This document shows, one piece after another, positions 53,683 to 63,438 of a DNA stretch of 64,000 nucleotides (the first letter of the stretch is position 1; each line of letters begins with the position of its first letter). The stretch spans positions 62,001 to 126,000 of the forward strand of contig NZ_JACCKX010000001.1 of NCBI RefSeq assembly GCF_013423955.1. Direction: 5' to 3'. The notes below the pieces were generated by a model. The model saw only the letters and a list, made by a program, of their open reading frames with translations. It ran no database searches and had not been told where the DNA came from. The DNA is from Ottowia beijingensis (lineage in GTDB: Bacteria > Pseudomonadota > Gammaproteobacteria > Burkholderiales > Burkholderiaceae_C). Both the position numbers and the translations under genes were made by a program.

Positions 53683-54727
53683 ATCCTTTCCGCATGATCG
53701 AGCGTCCACACCCCGTGTGGCGACTTGCCGACCTTGACCTGGTGCACCACCTGGCGCTTGGCCACGTCGATCAGCGTCAGCCGCCCGGCCCAGCGCGAGC
53801 CGACCATGATCAGCGAGCCGTCGGCCGACACGTCCATGCAGTCCGGCCCGGCCGGCGCCGGAAAGGTGTCGACCACCGTGAACTTCTCGTAGTCGATCTT
53901 GCTGATGGTGTTGGCCACGCGGTTGCTGACGAACACGTGCCGCCGGTCCCCGTGGCGCGGAAGGCGTGCGCGCCCTTGCCCGTGGCGATGGTCTGCACCA
54001 GCTGCGGCATCTTGCCGCCGGCCACGTCGTACACCTCCACGCCGGTACCGCCCGTCAGGCCCAGCAGCAGGTGCCGGTCGTCGGGCGTGACGAACACGTC
54101 GGCCGGCATGGGGCCGGTCTTGGCGCGGTGCGTCAGCTGCTGCGTGGCCAGGTCGATCACCACCAGCTCGTTGCTGTCCTGCATGCTCGACCACACGGTG
54201 GTGCTCTTCGTGTCGATCCACAGGTGGCTGGGCGTGCGCGCGGTGGGAATGCGCTTGACCAGCGTGGGATTGGCGCCGTCCCAGCTGTAGATGTCGATGT
54301 GGTTCAGCCGGTTGGCGGCGGTGACGAACCACTTCATGTCGGGCGAGAAGCGCAGGTGGTACGGGTCGCGGATGTCGCGGATCGTGCGCTGCACCTCGGC
54401 CGTGCGCGGGTCGATGAAGGTGAGCGAATCGCTGGCCGCATTGGCCACGATGACCGATTTGTCGTCCGGCGTCAGGTACAGGTGGTGCGGCTCCTTGCCG
54501 GTGGGAATGCGCTTGATCTCGGTCCAGCGGATGGCGTCGATCACGCTGACGTTGCCATCGAGCGAATTGAGCACGAACACCGGCGCGCCCCAGCGTGGCG
54601 GCGCTGCGGCCGGCTGGGGCGCCACTGCAGTTTGCGCGCGCGCCCAGGGCACCGGCAGCGCGGCCAGCCCCAGCAGGCCGGCAAAGCGGCGCCGGGACGG
54701 TGAAAAACGGGAAAGAACGGCGTTCAC
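53679..54727 (-). pseudogene. Secreted YVTN-type beta-propeller protein (one frameshift)
   Basis: About 350 residues. A signal segment (FAGLLGLAALPVPWARAQ) is followed by repeating propeller blades: VFVLNSLDGNVSVIDAIRW, PHHLYLTPDDKSVIVANAAS, PADVFVTPDDRHLLLGL and ISKIDYEKFTVVDTFPAP. These periplasmic surrogates of WD40 folds bind partners or cofactors. The frame changes near 53945, between AFRATG and HVFVSNRVANT. GTG 54727 has AGAGGG upstream. Broken or mis-sequenced; the function is unknown. Confidence 0.82.
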
Positions 54728-54803
54728 GAGATGAACCCTCTTCAGACGGCGAGCGAGTGTAGCCCTGCGCTCTGACGCAGGGCCTTCACTTAACATCCGG
54801 CCC

Positions 54804-55617
54804 ATGCAACAGGTGGACATCGACGGCGTTTTTCTTGAAGTGCATCACATCCCCGTGGCGGCCGGCACACAACCCGGCGGTGCACCGCTGGTGTTCCTGC
54901 ACGAGGGGCTGGGCTCGGTCGCCATGTGGCGCGACTGGCCTGCCAGCCTGTGCGCCGCCACCGGCCGGGCGGGCTGGGTGTATTCGCGCCAGGGCTACGG
55001 CCGCAGCAGCCCGGTGCCCGACGTGCGCGGCGAGCCGCGCGAACACCCCGACGGCACGCGCAGCGGCCGCCTGCAGCCCGACTACATGCACCGCGAGGCG
55101 CTGGAGGTGCTGCCCAGGCTGCTGGCGCGGCTGGGCATCGAGCGGCCGGTGCTCGTCGGCCATTCGGACGGCGGCACCATCGCCCTGATCCACGCCGCCG
55201 CGCACCCGGTGACGGCCTGCGTGGTGATGGCGCCGCACGTGATGGTGGAAGACATTTCGGTGCAATCCATCGACGAGGCCCGCCGCGCCTTCGAGACGAC
55301 CGATCTGCCGGATCGGCTGGCGCGCTACCACGACGACGTGCAGGTCGCCTTCTGGCAATGGAACGACGTGTGGCTGAGCCCGGCGTTCCGCGATTTCGAC
55401 ATCCGCGGCGAGATCGGCGGCATCAGCGCACCGCTGCTGGCCATCCAGGGCCTGGATGACCAGTACGGCACCCTGGCGCAGATCGAGGATGTGGCGCGCG
55501 CCGTGCCGCACGCGCAACTGCTCGCTGGCGGCCTGCGGCCATTCGCCGCACCGCGACCAGCCGGCGCTGGTCAACGAGGCGATCACGCGCTTTCTGGCCC
55601 CGCTGGCCGATGCCTGA
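54804..55617 (+). CDS. Alpha/beta hydrolase (3' frameshift)
   Basis: About 270 residues. Oxyanion region FLHEGLGSVAMWRDWP, nucleophile elbow VLVGHSDGGTIAL (Ser), and a late GLDDQYG acid. The catalytic His motif LAACGHSPHRDQP occurs only after a change of frame near 55520; the natural stop is TGA 55615-55617. As sequenced the frame runs to 55820 and lacks the His motif. The substrate is unknown. Confidence 0.85.
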
Positions 55618-55672
55618 AGCCTGACAGCGCGCCACGGGGCATGGTGTGGAGCGGCCCCTGCCCACCAACCCC

Positions 55673-55710
55673 TGTGGGAGCGGGCTTGCCCGCGATGCGG
55701 CGGCCATGCT
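55673..55710. repeat. Family C REP half-copy
   Basis: TGTGGGAGCGGGCTTGCCCG then CGATGCGG; only one arm of the REP palindrome is present. Confidence 0.7.
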
Positions 55711-55733
55711 GCAAGCAGGCGGGCATAGGACCG

Positions 55734-55797
55734 AATACTCCCCTCATACCTGTCCGCCAGCGCTTATCCATCAAGCGCCAAAACAACATACTCCCCA
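55734..55797. repeat. Family B dispersed repeat, copy 3
   Basis: GAATACTCCCCTCATACCTG, core CGCTTATCCATCAAGCGC, end ACAACATACTCCCC. Exact ATACTCCCC direct repeats bound the element. Confidence 0.85.
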
Positions 55798-55853
55798 CCA
55801 CCACCGCATCGACAGGCTGAAACCACGGCGGGGACAGCGGCCCGCCGCACGAC

Positions 55854-56594
55854 TCAGGCCGCGGGCTTGGCGGCCAGCGCGGCCTGCTCGGCCTCGGTCA
55901 GCCAGCGCCACTCACCGGGCGCCAGCTCGGGCGGCAGCACCAGGCGGCCCACCTGCGAGCGGTGCAGCCCCTCCACGCGGTTGCCCACGGCCGCCAGCAT
56001 GCGCTTGACCTGGTGGTACTTGCCCTCGGTCAGCGTCAGCCGCAGGTGGTGGTCGCCCACCGCCTCGGCCGCTGTGGCGGCCACCGGCTTCGGGTCGTCG
56101 TCCAGCACTACGCCGGCGCGCAGGCGGGCGATCTGGCGCTCGTCCAGCGGGTGCTTGGTCGTCACCTCGTACACCTTGGGCACGTGGTGGCGCGGCGAAT
56201 TCATGCGGTGGATGAAGGCGCCGTCGTCGGACAGCAGCAGCAGGCCGGTGGTGTCCTGGTCCAGCCGCCCCACGGCCTGCACGCCCGGCACCTTGCCGGT
56301 GGTGGGGCGCTGGCGCAGCGGCACGGGCAGCAGGGTGTACACGCTGGGCCAGGCGCCCGGGCGGTGCGAACACTCGTAGCCCGCCGGCTTGTGCAGCATC
56401 ACGTAGGCACGCGGCTGGTAAACCCAGGCCTGCCCCTGCACCGAGAAGGCCAGCGGCTGGGCCGACAGGTCCACCTCGGCGGAGGGATCGGTGCACAGGC
56501 CATCGGCCAGCGCCACATGGCCTTTTTCGATCAGGCCAGCACACACGCGGCGGGTGCCGAAGCCCTGGGTGAAAAGCAGTTCGCTCAGGCGCAT
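55854..56594 (-). CDS. rsuA: 16S rRNA pseudouridine(516) synthase
   Basis: 246 residues. N-terminal S4 RNA-binding domain (MRLSELLFTQGFGTRRVCAG) and a catalytic domain with VGRLDQDTTGLLLLSDDG (catalytic Asp) and MNSPRHHVPKVYEV. Closest to RsuA among the RsuA/RluB/E/F enzymes by the SPRHHxxKxYxV pattern. ATG 56594 was chosen because it begins the S4 domain. Confidence 0.9.
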   Translation of the reverse strand: MRLSELLFTQGFGTRRVCAGLIEKGHVALADGLCTDPSAEVDLSAQPLAFSVQGQAWVYQPRAYVMLHKPAGYECSHRPGAWPSVYTLLPVPLRQRPTTGKVPGVQAVGRLDQDTTGLLLLSDDGAFIHRMNSPRHHVPKVYEVTTKHPLDERQIARLRAGVVLDDDPKPVAATAAEAVGDHHLRLTLTEGKYHQVKRMLAAVGNRVEGLHRSQVGRLVLPPELAPGEWRWLTEAEQAALAAKPAA

Positions 56595-56755
56595 TTCACG
56601 ATCATCCTGCAACAATAGTCCGGTCTGTATGCTGCGATGCATGACAAATTTCTCGTTGCGCGCACCCAAGCAGGGGTGAACCGCGCCAAGATGCTGTCAC
56701 GCAAGTAACATTCGGCAATGAATAATGCGCGCAAAGCGCCATCAAGGGAGATGTT

Positions 56756-57492
56756 GTGAGTCTGTTGACCAGTTCGACCGCCATCGTGGCGACCGTGCTG
56801 GCCGCTGTCGGGTTGGTGGCGGCCACGCTGGGGTTGCGATCCACCTGTCGCGCCGCGGCAGCCCGGTGTTTGCCAAGCCCAGCGCCAAGCGGCGCCTGCC
56901 GGCGCAGTGGCCCGTCAACCCGCGCCCGCTGGCCAACAGCAGCGAGCGCCAGGTGTGGCACTGGCTGCAGACCGTGTTCCCCGACCACCACATCATGGTC
57001 AAGCTGCCGGTCACCCGCTTCACCATGCCGCGCCAGCCCGGCGAGGGCAAGGACTGGTTCGAGGTGCTGAGCGGCGCCTACTGCAGCTTCACCATCTGCA
57101 ACAACCTGGGCCAGGTGGTGGGCTGCGTGGACGTGATGAGCCGCAACGGCCTGTCGCGCGGCAACCGGCAGCTCAAACAGACCCTGCTGGCGCAGTGCGG
57201 CATCGGCTACTGGGTGCTGTCGCCCGAATCGCTGCCGCAGGCCGATGCGCTGCGGGCCGAGTTCCTGGGCGCGTCGGCGCTGGATTCGCAGCCACCCCGC
57301 CACAGCCAGCGTGCCGAGCTGGAATCGGTGCGCCACCAGCTGCACGAGGTGCTGGACCGCAACCGCAGCTTCCGCCATCACCGGGCGCTCGACGGCCACG
57401 GCGACGACGCGCTGCAGGATGGCGAGGTCACGCCCTGGCCGCAGGCGGATTCGTTCCTTGGCACGCTCGACAGCCGCCGGGCACCGCTGTAA
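56756..57492 (+). CDS. Membrane-anchored DUF2726 protein (N-terminal frameshift)
   Basis: About 245 residues. The N-terminal helix (LLTSSTAIVATVLAAVGLVA) is in the frame of GTG 56756, which has AGGGAG upstream. The rest (SERQVWHWLQTVFPDHHIMV, DWFEVLSGAYCSFTICN) is in another frame from about 56840, so one base is probably missing in the GGGGTTGCGATCC region. DUF2726 resembles restriction-endonuclease-like or topoisomerase zinc-region folds; the function is unknown. Confidence 0.78.
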
Positions 57493-57520
57493 CCGCGCAG
57501 AAACGCCCCGCACCGCTCCA

Positions 57521-58110
57521 TCACGCCGCCAGGCGGATGAAGTGCTCGCGGTAGTGCACCAGTTCGTCGATGGATTCGTGCACGTCGGCCAGCGCGGTGT
57601 GCAGCTGCTGCTTCTTGAAGGCATCCACCACCTCGGGCCGCCAGCGGCGCGCCAGCTCCTTCAGCGTGCTCACGTCCACGTTGCGGTAGTGGAAGAACGC
57701 CTCCAGCCGCGGCATGTACTTGACCAGGAAGCGCCGGTCTTGCCCGATGGTGTTGCCGCACATGGGCGAGGTGCCCTTCGGCACGTACTGCGACAGGAAG
57801 GCGATCAGCTGGTCGGTGGCCTGCTCCTCGGTCAGGGTGGAGGCCTTCACCTTCGCCGTCAGGCCGCTGCGCCCGTGCGTGCCGGTGTTCCAGCTGTCCA
57901 TGGCGTCCAGCACGCTGTCGGGCTGGTGGATCACCAGCACCGGGCCTTCCACGCGCGGCGTCAGTTCGGGGCCGGTCACGATCACGGCGATCTCGATGAT
58001 GCGTTCCTTCTCGGGGTCCAGCCCGGTCATCTCGCAGTCGAGCCAGATCAGGTTCTGCTCGGATTTGGCCAGCGCGGGCGTGGCCTGGGGGTGTTCACAG
58101 TCTCGTTCAT
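57521..58110 (-). CDS. orn: Oligoribonuclease (N-terminal frameshift)
   Basis: DEDDh exonuclease that degrades 2-5 nt RNAs and pGp[14 protein letters not shown] (first Asp and Glu), [11 protein letters not shown] and [10 protein letters not shown] (His and last Asp) are present. The natural start ATG 58110 (MNETVNT) is one frame off the body. Adding one C to the C5 run (58087-58091 on the plus strand) joins them as [20 protein letters not shown]. pGpG turnover links it functionally to the diguanylate cyclase at 23-24 kb. Confidence 0.93.
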
Positions 58111-58206
58111 GGCGCCGATTGTCCACGGCGCGCGCCGGCTTCCTGGCGGCGCCGGCCTGCAGCGGCGCCACGCGCCCTAAACTCCGGGGTTGCAGCCGCC
58201 CTGCCC

Positions 58207-59535
58207 TTGCCCCTGCCCGAGTCCACCATCTTGAACCCACCGCTGTCCCCCGCCCTCGTACTCACCCTGCTGTTCAGCCTGGCGCTGCTGGCCAACGTGG
58301 CCGTGAAGTTCTGGCTGGCCTCGCGCCAGATCCGCGCCGTGGCGCGCCACCGCGGCGCCGTGCCGGCCGAGTTTGCCGCCACCATCCCGCTCGATGCCCA
58401 CCAGCGCGCGGCTGACTACACCATCGCCAAGCTGCGCTTCGGCCTGCTGGAGCTGGCACTGGCCGCCGCCGTGCTGCTGGCCTGGACGCTGCTGGGCGGG
58501 CTGGACTGGATCAACAGCCTGCTGCTGGACACGCTGGGCCCGCGCCCACTGCTGCAGCCGCTGGCGCTGCTGGTGGTGTTCGCCGCCATCAACGCCCTGA
58601 TCGAGCTGCCGGTGTCGCTGTACCAGACCTTCGTCATCGAGGAGCGCTTCGGCTTCAATAAGATGACGCTGCGGCTGTGGCTGGGCGATTTGCTCAAGTC
58701 CACCCTGGTCAGCTTTGTCATCGGCGTGCCGCTGGCGGCGCTGGTGCTGTGGCTGATGCAGGCCACCGGCAGCCTGTGGTGGCTGTGGACGTGGGCGCTG
58801 TGGATGGGCTTCAGCCTGCTGATGCTGGTGATCTACCCCACCGTCATCGCGCCGCTGTTCAACAAGTTTCAGCCGCTGCAGGACGAATCGCTGACAGAGC
58901 GCGTCACCCAGCTCATGGCGCGCTGCGGCTTTGCTGCCAAGGGCCTGTTCGTGATGGACGGCAGCCGCCGCAGCGCGCACGCCAATGCCTACTTCACTGG
59001 CTTTGGCGCCGCCAAGCGCGTGGTGTTCTTCGACACCCTGTTGCAGCAGCTCACCCCACCCGAGGTCGAGGCCGTGCTGGCGCACGAGCTGGGCCACTTC
59101 AAGCACAAGCACATCATCAAGCGCATCGCCGGCCTGTTCGCGGCCAGCCTGGCCGGGCTGGCGCTGCTGGGCTGGCTGTCGCAGCAGGCGTGGTTCTATG
59201 CCGGGCTGGGCGTGGCGCCCAACCTGCCGCCCGCCATGGGCGGCGCGGTGCCCAACCACGCGCTGGCGCTGCTGCTGTTCATGCTGGCGGTGCCGCTGTT
59301 CACCTTCTTCCTGTCGCCGCTGATGGCACAGCTGTCGCGCAAGCACGAGTTCGAGGCCGACGCCTACGCCGCCACCCAGGCCAGCGCGCAAGACCTGAGC
59401 AACGCGCTGGTCAAGCTGTACAAGGACAACGCCAGCACGCTCACGCCCGATCCGCTGTACGTGCGCTTCTACTACTCGCACCCGCCCGCCAGCGAACGCA
59501 TCGCGCGCATGGGTGCGCGGGTGCAGCTGGCTTGA
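58207..59535 (+). CDS. M48-family membrane metalloprotease (Ste24/CAAX protease-like)
   Basis: 442 residues, about 6-7 membrane helices. Zinc motif HELGH (first His near residue 293) and a second-ligand segment [25 protein letters not shown] and [15 protein letters not shown] are typical of Ste24-type enzymes. It degrades or trims membrane proteins. First codon TTG 58207 or TTG 58231; the choice is uncertain. Confidence 0.9.
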   Translation: MPLPESTILNPPLSPALVLTLLFSLALLANVAVKFWLASRQIRAVARHRGAVPAEFAATIPLDAHQRAADYTIAKLRFGLLELALAAAVLLAWTLLGGLDWINSLLLDTLGPRPLLQPLALLVVFAAINALIELPVSLYQTFVIEERFGFNKMTLRLWLGDLLKSTLVSFVIGVPLAALVLWLMQATGSLWWLWTWALWMGFSLLMLVIYPTVIAPLFNKFQPLQDESLTERVTQLMARCGFAAKGLFVMDGSRRSAHANAYFTGFGAAKRVVFFDTLLQQLTPPEVEAVLAHELGHFKHKHIIKRIAGLFAASLAGLALLGWLSQQAWFYAGLGVAPNLPPAMGGAVPNHALALLLFMLAVPLFTFFLSPLMAQLSRKHEFEADAYAATQASAQDLSNALVKLYKDNASTLTPDPLYVRFYYSHPPASERIARMGARVQLA

Positions 59536-59546
59536 GTGGCACAGGC

Positions 59547-59903
59547 ATGAGTTCCAAGCCAAATCAGGCTCCATCGCCCGTCCATCAAGCGCTGGCAGCT
59601 ATTGAATTGGAAGCATTCTTGAGCACCTTGCCCGGCTGGCGCACCACCACATTGAACGCTGCTCCCGCCATCGAGAAGCACTGGCGCCTGCCCGGTTTCC
59701 GCCAGGCCATGGCGCTGGCCCAGGCCGTGGCCGACCTGGCCGAGCAGTTGAACCATCACCCTGATTTGCTGGTCAGCTACGGCCATTGCACCGTGCGCTG
59801 GACCACGCACGACGCCGGCGGCGTCACCGCGCTCGACCTCGACGCCGCCCGCCACACCGACGCCCTGGCCGAGCGCCTGGGCGCCACCGCGCACACCGCA
59901 TGA
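59547..59903 (+). CDS. phhB: Pterin-4a-carbinolamine dehydratase
   Basis: 118 residues. Recycles the oxidised pterin cofactor. LNHHPDLLVSYGHCTVRWTT and HDAGGVTALD contain the conserved histidines. Residues 4-21 (KPNQAPSPVHQALAAIEL) are encoded by a family A repeat, so the N-terminus is not native to the family. Its TGA overlaps the rsgA ATG. No phenylalanine hydroxylase gene is adjacent. Confidence 0.9.
   Translation: MSSKPNQAPSPVHQALAAIELEAFLSTLPGWRTTTLNAAPAIEKHWRLPGFRQAMALAQAVADLAEQLNHHPDLLVSYGHCTVRWTTHDAGGVTALDLDAARHTDALAERLGATAHTA
59556..59608. repeat. Family A repeat at the 5' end of the pterin dehydratase gene
   Basis: AAGCCAAATCAGGCTCCATC ... TCCATCAAGCGCTGGCAGCT, read as KPNQAPSPVHQALAAIE. 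Confidence 0.85.
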
Positions 59904-60976
59904 GCCGCCCGCGCCGCGCGCCCGCCCCCGCCGATGCGCGCCTGCGCGAAGGCCTGGTTGTCAGCGCGCATGGCCGTCACTGCGTGGTCGAGACGCCCGC
60001 CGGCGAGCGCGTCATCTGCCACCCGCGCGGCAAGAAGCTGGCCGTGGTGGTGGGCGACCGCGTGCGCTGGCTGCCCAGCCAGGACGAGGGCACCATCGAG
60101 CGCATCGACGAGCGCCGCAACCTGCTCTACCGCCAGGACGAGGTGCGTACCAAGAGCTTCGCCGCCAATCTGGATCAGGTGCTGATCCTCGTCGCTGCCG
60201 AGCCGGAGTTTTCAGAGCACCAGCTGGCCCGCGCCCTGATCGCCTGCGAGGCCGAGCACATCGAGCCGCTCATCGTGCTCAACAAGGCCGATTTGACCGA
60301 GCCCTTCGCCCGCGCCTGGGCGCGCCTGGCGCCGTACCGCGCCATGGGCTACACGGTGCTGCCGCTGGCGGCCAAGCCGGCGCACCCTCACCACAACCCA
60401 CTCCCGCCGGCGGGAGAGGGCGACAAGCGCCCCACCCGCAGCCTCGTCGGAGTTACTCCCTCGCCCCTCTGGGGAGAGGGCTGGGGTGAGGGGCGACGGC
60501 GATGCCATCACCGCCTGCTCGTTCGAAGCGCTGCTCGCCCGCCTGCACGGCCACACCACCCTCATCCTCGGCCCCAGCGGCGCCGGCAAGAGCACCCTCA
60601 TCAACCGCGCCGTCCCCGGCGCTGCCGCGCAGACCGGCGAAATCTCGCAGGCGCTGAACAGCGGCAAGCACACCACCACCACGACCACCTGGTACTGGCT
60701 GGACGACGCCCGCATCAGCGCCCTCATCGACTCCCCGGCTTCCAGGAATTCGGCCTGCGCCACATCGACCCGATGCAACTCGCCGCCTACATGCCCGACA
60801 TCAAGCCGCACGTGGCCGAGTGCCGGTTCTACAACTGCACGCACCTGCACGAGCCGGGGTGCGGGGTGCGAGCGGCGGTCACGCCCGATGCCCAAACGCC
60901 CGCCAGCGCCTCAGCAATCGGCGCCAATCGCTACAAGATTTACAGCGATTTGTTTGCCGAACTGCATGGCGCGTGA
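59900..60976 (+). pseudogene. rsgA: Ribosome small-subunit GTPase RsgA (repeat insertion, two frameshifts)
   Basis: Circularly permuted GTPase for 30S maturation: OB domain (GLVVSAHGRHCVVET), G4 VLNKADL, then G1 GPSGAGKST, the switch [10 protein letters not shown]3 DSPG and the zinc motif [15 protein letters not shown] 110-bp palindromic repeat (60383-60492) sits between LPLAAKPA and [13 protein letters not shown]. The frame shifts at the end of the repeat (GAGGGGCGAC, one G short) and at TCCCCGGC (60736-60739, one C short); adding both bases gives one open frame with about 35 extra residues. Confidence 0.9.
60383..60492. repeat. Family D palindromic repeat inside rsgA
   Basis: CACCCTCACCACAACCCACTC then CCGCCGGCGGGAGAGGG at the left, CTCTGGGGAGAGGGCTGGGG then TGAGGGG at the right. 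Same family as 46463-46629. Confidence 0.85.
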
Positions 60977-60986
60977 CGCCGCCGCG

Positions 60987-61018
60987 GTAGGCTGGCGTTG
61001 AGCGAAGCGAAACCCAGC
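60987..61018. repeat. Family F palindromic repeat, copy 1
   Basis: GTAGGCTGGCGTTGAGCGAA then GCGAAACCCAGC. An inverted partner lies at 61201-61229. Confidence 0.65.
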
Positions 61019-61052
61019 GCGCCACCCTGTGCAGCCGCAGGGTGTCGACAAA

Positions 61053-61119
61053 AATGGGGAGTATGCTTGTCCAGCACCCGTCCATCCTGCGCTACAAGAA
61101 ACATGCATAGGGAGTATGT
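61053..61119. repeat. Family B dispersed repeat, copy 4
   Basis: TGGGGAGTATGCTTGTCCAG, core CACCCGTCCATCCTGCGC, end GCATAGGGAGTATGTA. GGGAGTATG direct repeats bound it. It lies between the two family F copies. Confidence 0.75.
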
Positions 61120-61200
61120 AAAGCGACTGGGTCACGGATCATGCTCATGCCAACGAAGCTTCGCCCCGCTGAAGACCCCAAGGCGCGGATCGACGCGAAC

Positions 61201-61229
61201 GCTGGGTTTCGTGCCTCAACCCAGCTACG
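61201..61229. repeat. Family F palindromic repeat, copy 2
   Basis: GCTGGGTTTCGTGCCTCAAC then CCAGCTACG, inverted relative to 60987-61018. The 263-bp gap 60977-61239 holds only these repeats. Confidence 0.65.
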
Positions 61230-61239
61230 CGCCGCGATT

Positions 61240-61652
61240 TCAGCGGCGAGTAACCGAGATGACATAGAGCAGAACGCCCGGTAACGTGCCGGCCAACCCG
61301 GCTACCCAGAAAGCAATCAGCCGCTCGTCCACCCCGGCGGTGAGCCAACCCACCAGGCCCCTGATCAGTTGAAACGGCGCGACGTACATCGCGACGCGCA
61401 CCAGGCGATGGCGTCGGGCGAACTCGGCCAACTGTTGCAATGGGTCGTCGTCGCGAAACGCGTAGACGACACCCAGCACCGTCGCTCCCCACACGATCCC
61501 AATGCCGATGACGGCCAATGCCACTTGCACCGCTCTCCCCACTGGCCCGGAACACCAGCGACGACGAGCGATAAAGCAAAGATCGCGAAGCCGCGCAGAC
61601 TCCAACGCAGACTCGCGTCGCGGTGGCTCTCGCCTTCCTTGCGCCACTTCAC
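61240..61652 (-). pseudogene. Small membrane protein of the MCE operon (one frameshift)
   Basis: About 137 residues in two frames. The start MKWRKEGESHRDASLRWSLR from GTG 61652 overlaps the lipoprotein stop (GTGA). The second part VALAVIGIGIVWGATVLGVV ... LAGTLPGVLLYVISVTRR ends at 61240. Three predicted membrane helices. The frame changes near 61530-61545. I do not recognise the family. Confidence 0.6.
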
Positions 61653-62358
61653 GGTGTTGCCGGGGAGGTGAGCGGCTGCACCAAATCCATCCGCCGCCTG
61701 ACCCTTGCCGCCTCCGCCGCATCCCCCGCTGCTCTGCCAACCTTGCCTGCACGCCCAGCCACGCCAGCAGCGGGCGGCGCCAGCCCTGGTGGGAGGCGGT
61801 TTCGACGGCCTGCTCGACCACCGCCGGGCTGGCCTGGGTGCGACGCAGCAGCACGCCGGCGGCGATGAGGCGGCCGAGCGGGTCGTCGGCCGGGGGCAGC
61901 GCGGCGCTGGCGGCGCCCGCCGCCACGGCGCGGTGGTGCTCGGGCAGCAGCGCGGCCTGGGCGGCGGTGAGGATGCGACCGTCCAGGTAATCGGCGTAGG
62001 CTCGCTCCGCGTCGCCCGCGTCGGCGCGCAGCTGCTCGAAGCCGGTGCAGGGCTCGAACACCAGGCTGGCGACGCGGGTGGCGCAGCGGTTGAGTTCGAT
62101 GCGCGCCACCTGATCGGGCTTGCCGGTGCGCGCGGTTTCGGCGCGGGCCAGCTCGAACTCGCGCGCCTCGACGCGGTGGTCGCCCTTCAAATACGCCTCG
62201 GTGAAGCGCTCGATGTGGCCGATGGCGTTGATCTTCCAGTCGGGCACCTTGGGGCCGCTGCTGCAGCCGGCCAGCATCACTATTGAAACAATAGCTGTTA
62301 GCGCTTGATGGACGGGCGCTGAAGGCCATTTTGGCTTGTAAACTGCAAAGGGCGTCAC
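61649..62358 (-). CDS. Lipoprotein of the MCE operon (3' frameshift)
   Basis: About 236 residues. The lipobox MLAGCSSG follows a hydrophobic segment; the rest is helical and Ala-rich (RFTEAYLKGDHRVEAREFEL, RCATRVASLVFEPCTGFEQL). GTG 62358 overlaps the MCE stop (GTGA). The N-terminus up to ALTAI is encoded by a family A repeat. The frame breaks at CGGGGGATG near 61734; one extra G gives EQRGDAAEAARVRRRMDLVQ and the stop at 61649. The function is unknown; it probably assists the MCE transporter. Confidence 0.75.
62289..62341. repeat. Family A repeat at the 5' end of the lipoprotein gene
   Basis: CAATAGCTGTTAGCGCTTGA ... GACGGGCGCTGAAGGCCATT then TTGGCTTGT. On the gene strand it is read as KPKWPSAPVHQALTAI. 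Confidence 0.85.
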
Positions 62359-63433
62359 GGCAGCTTCACCTCTTTGTCGGTGGGCGCGAACGGCCACTTG
62401 CGGTTCAGCTCGGTGATCAGCCCGTCGATCTTGCGCAGGCTGCTTTCGACGTCGGCGCGCAGGTCGGTCAGGTTCACCGTGGCCTCGCGCGCGTTGCCGG
62501 CCACGCCCTGCACTTCCTTCAGCACGGCGTCGATCTTGACCACGGTCTGCCGCGTGTCCTGCAGCAGCGCGTTGAGCTGGCGCACGGCGGCCTGGGCGTC
62601 GGTGACCAGGCCGTCCTGGCCCAGCACCTGGGTGTCGGCCTTCTTCACCATGCCGTCCACGCGCACGGCCACGGCATCCAGGCTCTTCATCAACTGGTTG
62701 GCGCGGTCCAGCAGTTCGGCCACGCGCTTCGCGTCGGCCTCGTTGCCGGTCACGGCGGCCATCAGCCCGCCTTTGCTGCTGTTGATCCGCTCGCTGAAGG
62801 TGCGGATCTCCGTCATGGTCTGCGACAGCGCCGATTCGGCGGCGGTGAGGCGGTTGACGTTCTGCAGCACGTCGCGCGCGTCGGCCACCATCTTGGGGAT
62901 TTCGGCCGACACGTCGCCGCGCAGCACCATGCGCTCGCTGTCGGGCGGCAGCGGCGGGTCGTCCAGAATGCCGGTGAAGGCGCGCAGCCGCGCCGCGCCG
63001 ACCAGGCCGCGCTCCAGCGTGAACACGCTGGAGATGCGCAGCCAGTGCGCGTCCTTCACGGGCACGTCGACGTGGATGCGCACGGTGCCCTGCTCGGCCA
63101 GCTCGATGCGGCTGACACGGCCGATGGGAAAGCCGGAGAAGGTCATGTCCATGCCCACCACCACGCCGTCGGAGTCGTCGGCGGTCAGGTACAGCTTCTG
63201 CGTGGCCTCGAAGGCGCCGCGCACCCACATCAGGTACAGCACCGAGATGGCGATGAGCAGCGCCATGAAGATCAGCAGCAGCGCGGCGCGCGCCTCCAGC
63301 CGGCGCTGGGCGCGGCGCGTGGCCGGTGGCACGGGCTCGTCGCTGCCGGGCAGCGGCGCGGCGGCCGGCTCGGGCAGGCCGGGCGACGGGCTGTGGGGGC
63401 CGGGGGCGGCGGGCTGCCGTGCTGGTCGGTCAT
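62355..63433 (-). CDS. MCE/MlaD-family lipid-binding protein (N-terminal frameshift)
   Basis: About 360 residues. One membrane helix (AALLLIFMALLIAISVLYLM) then the MCE domain (TADDSDGVVVGMDMTFSGFP, IGRVSRIEL) and a long helical C-terminal part with many short heptad-like runs. It forms rings that pass lipids across the periplasm. The longest open frame begins at GTG 63332; ATG 63433 (MTDQHGSPPP), 5 bases after the permease stop, is the likely true start and is joined through an indel in the C-runs near 63400. Confidence 0.88.
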
Positions 63434-63438
63434 CGCGG

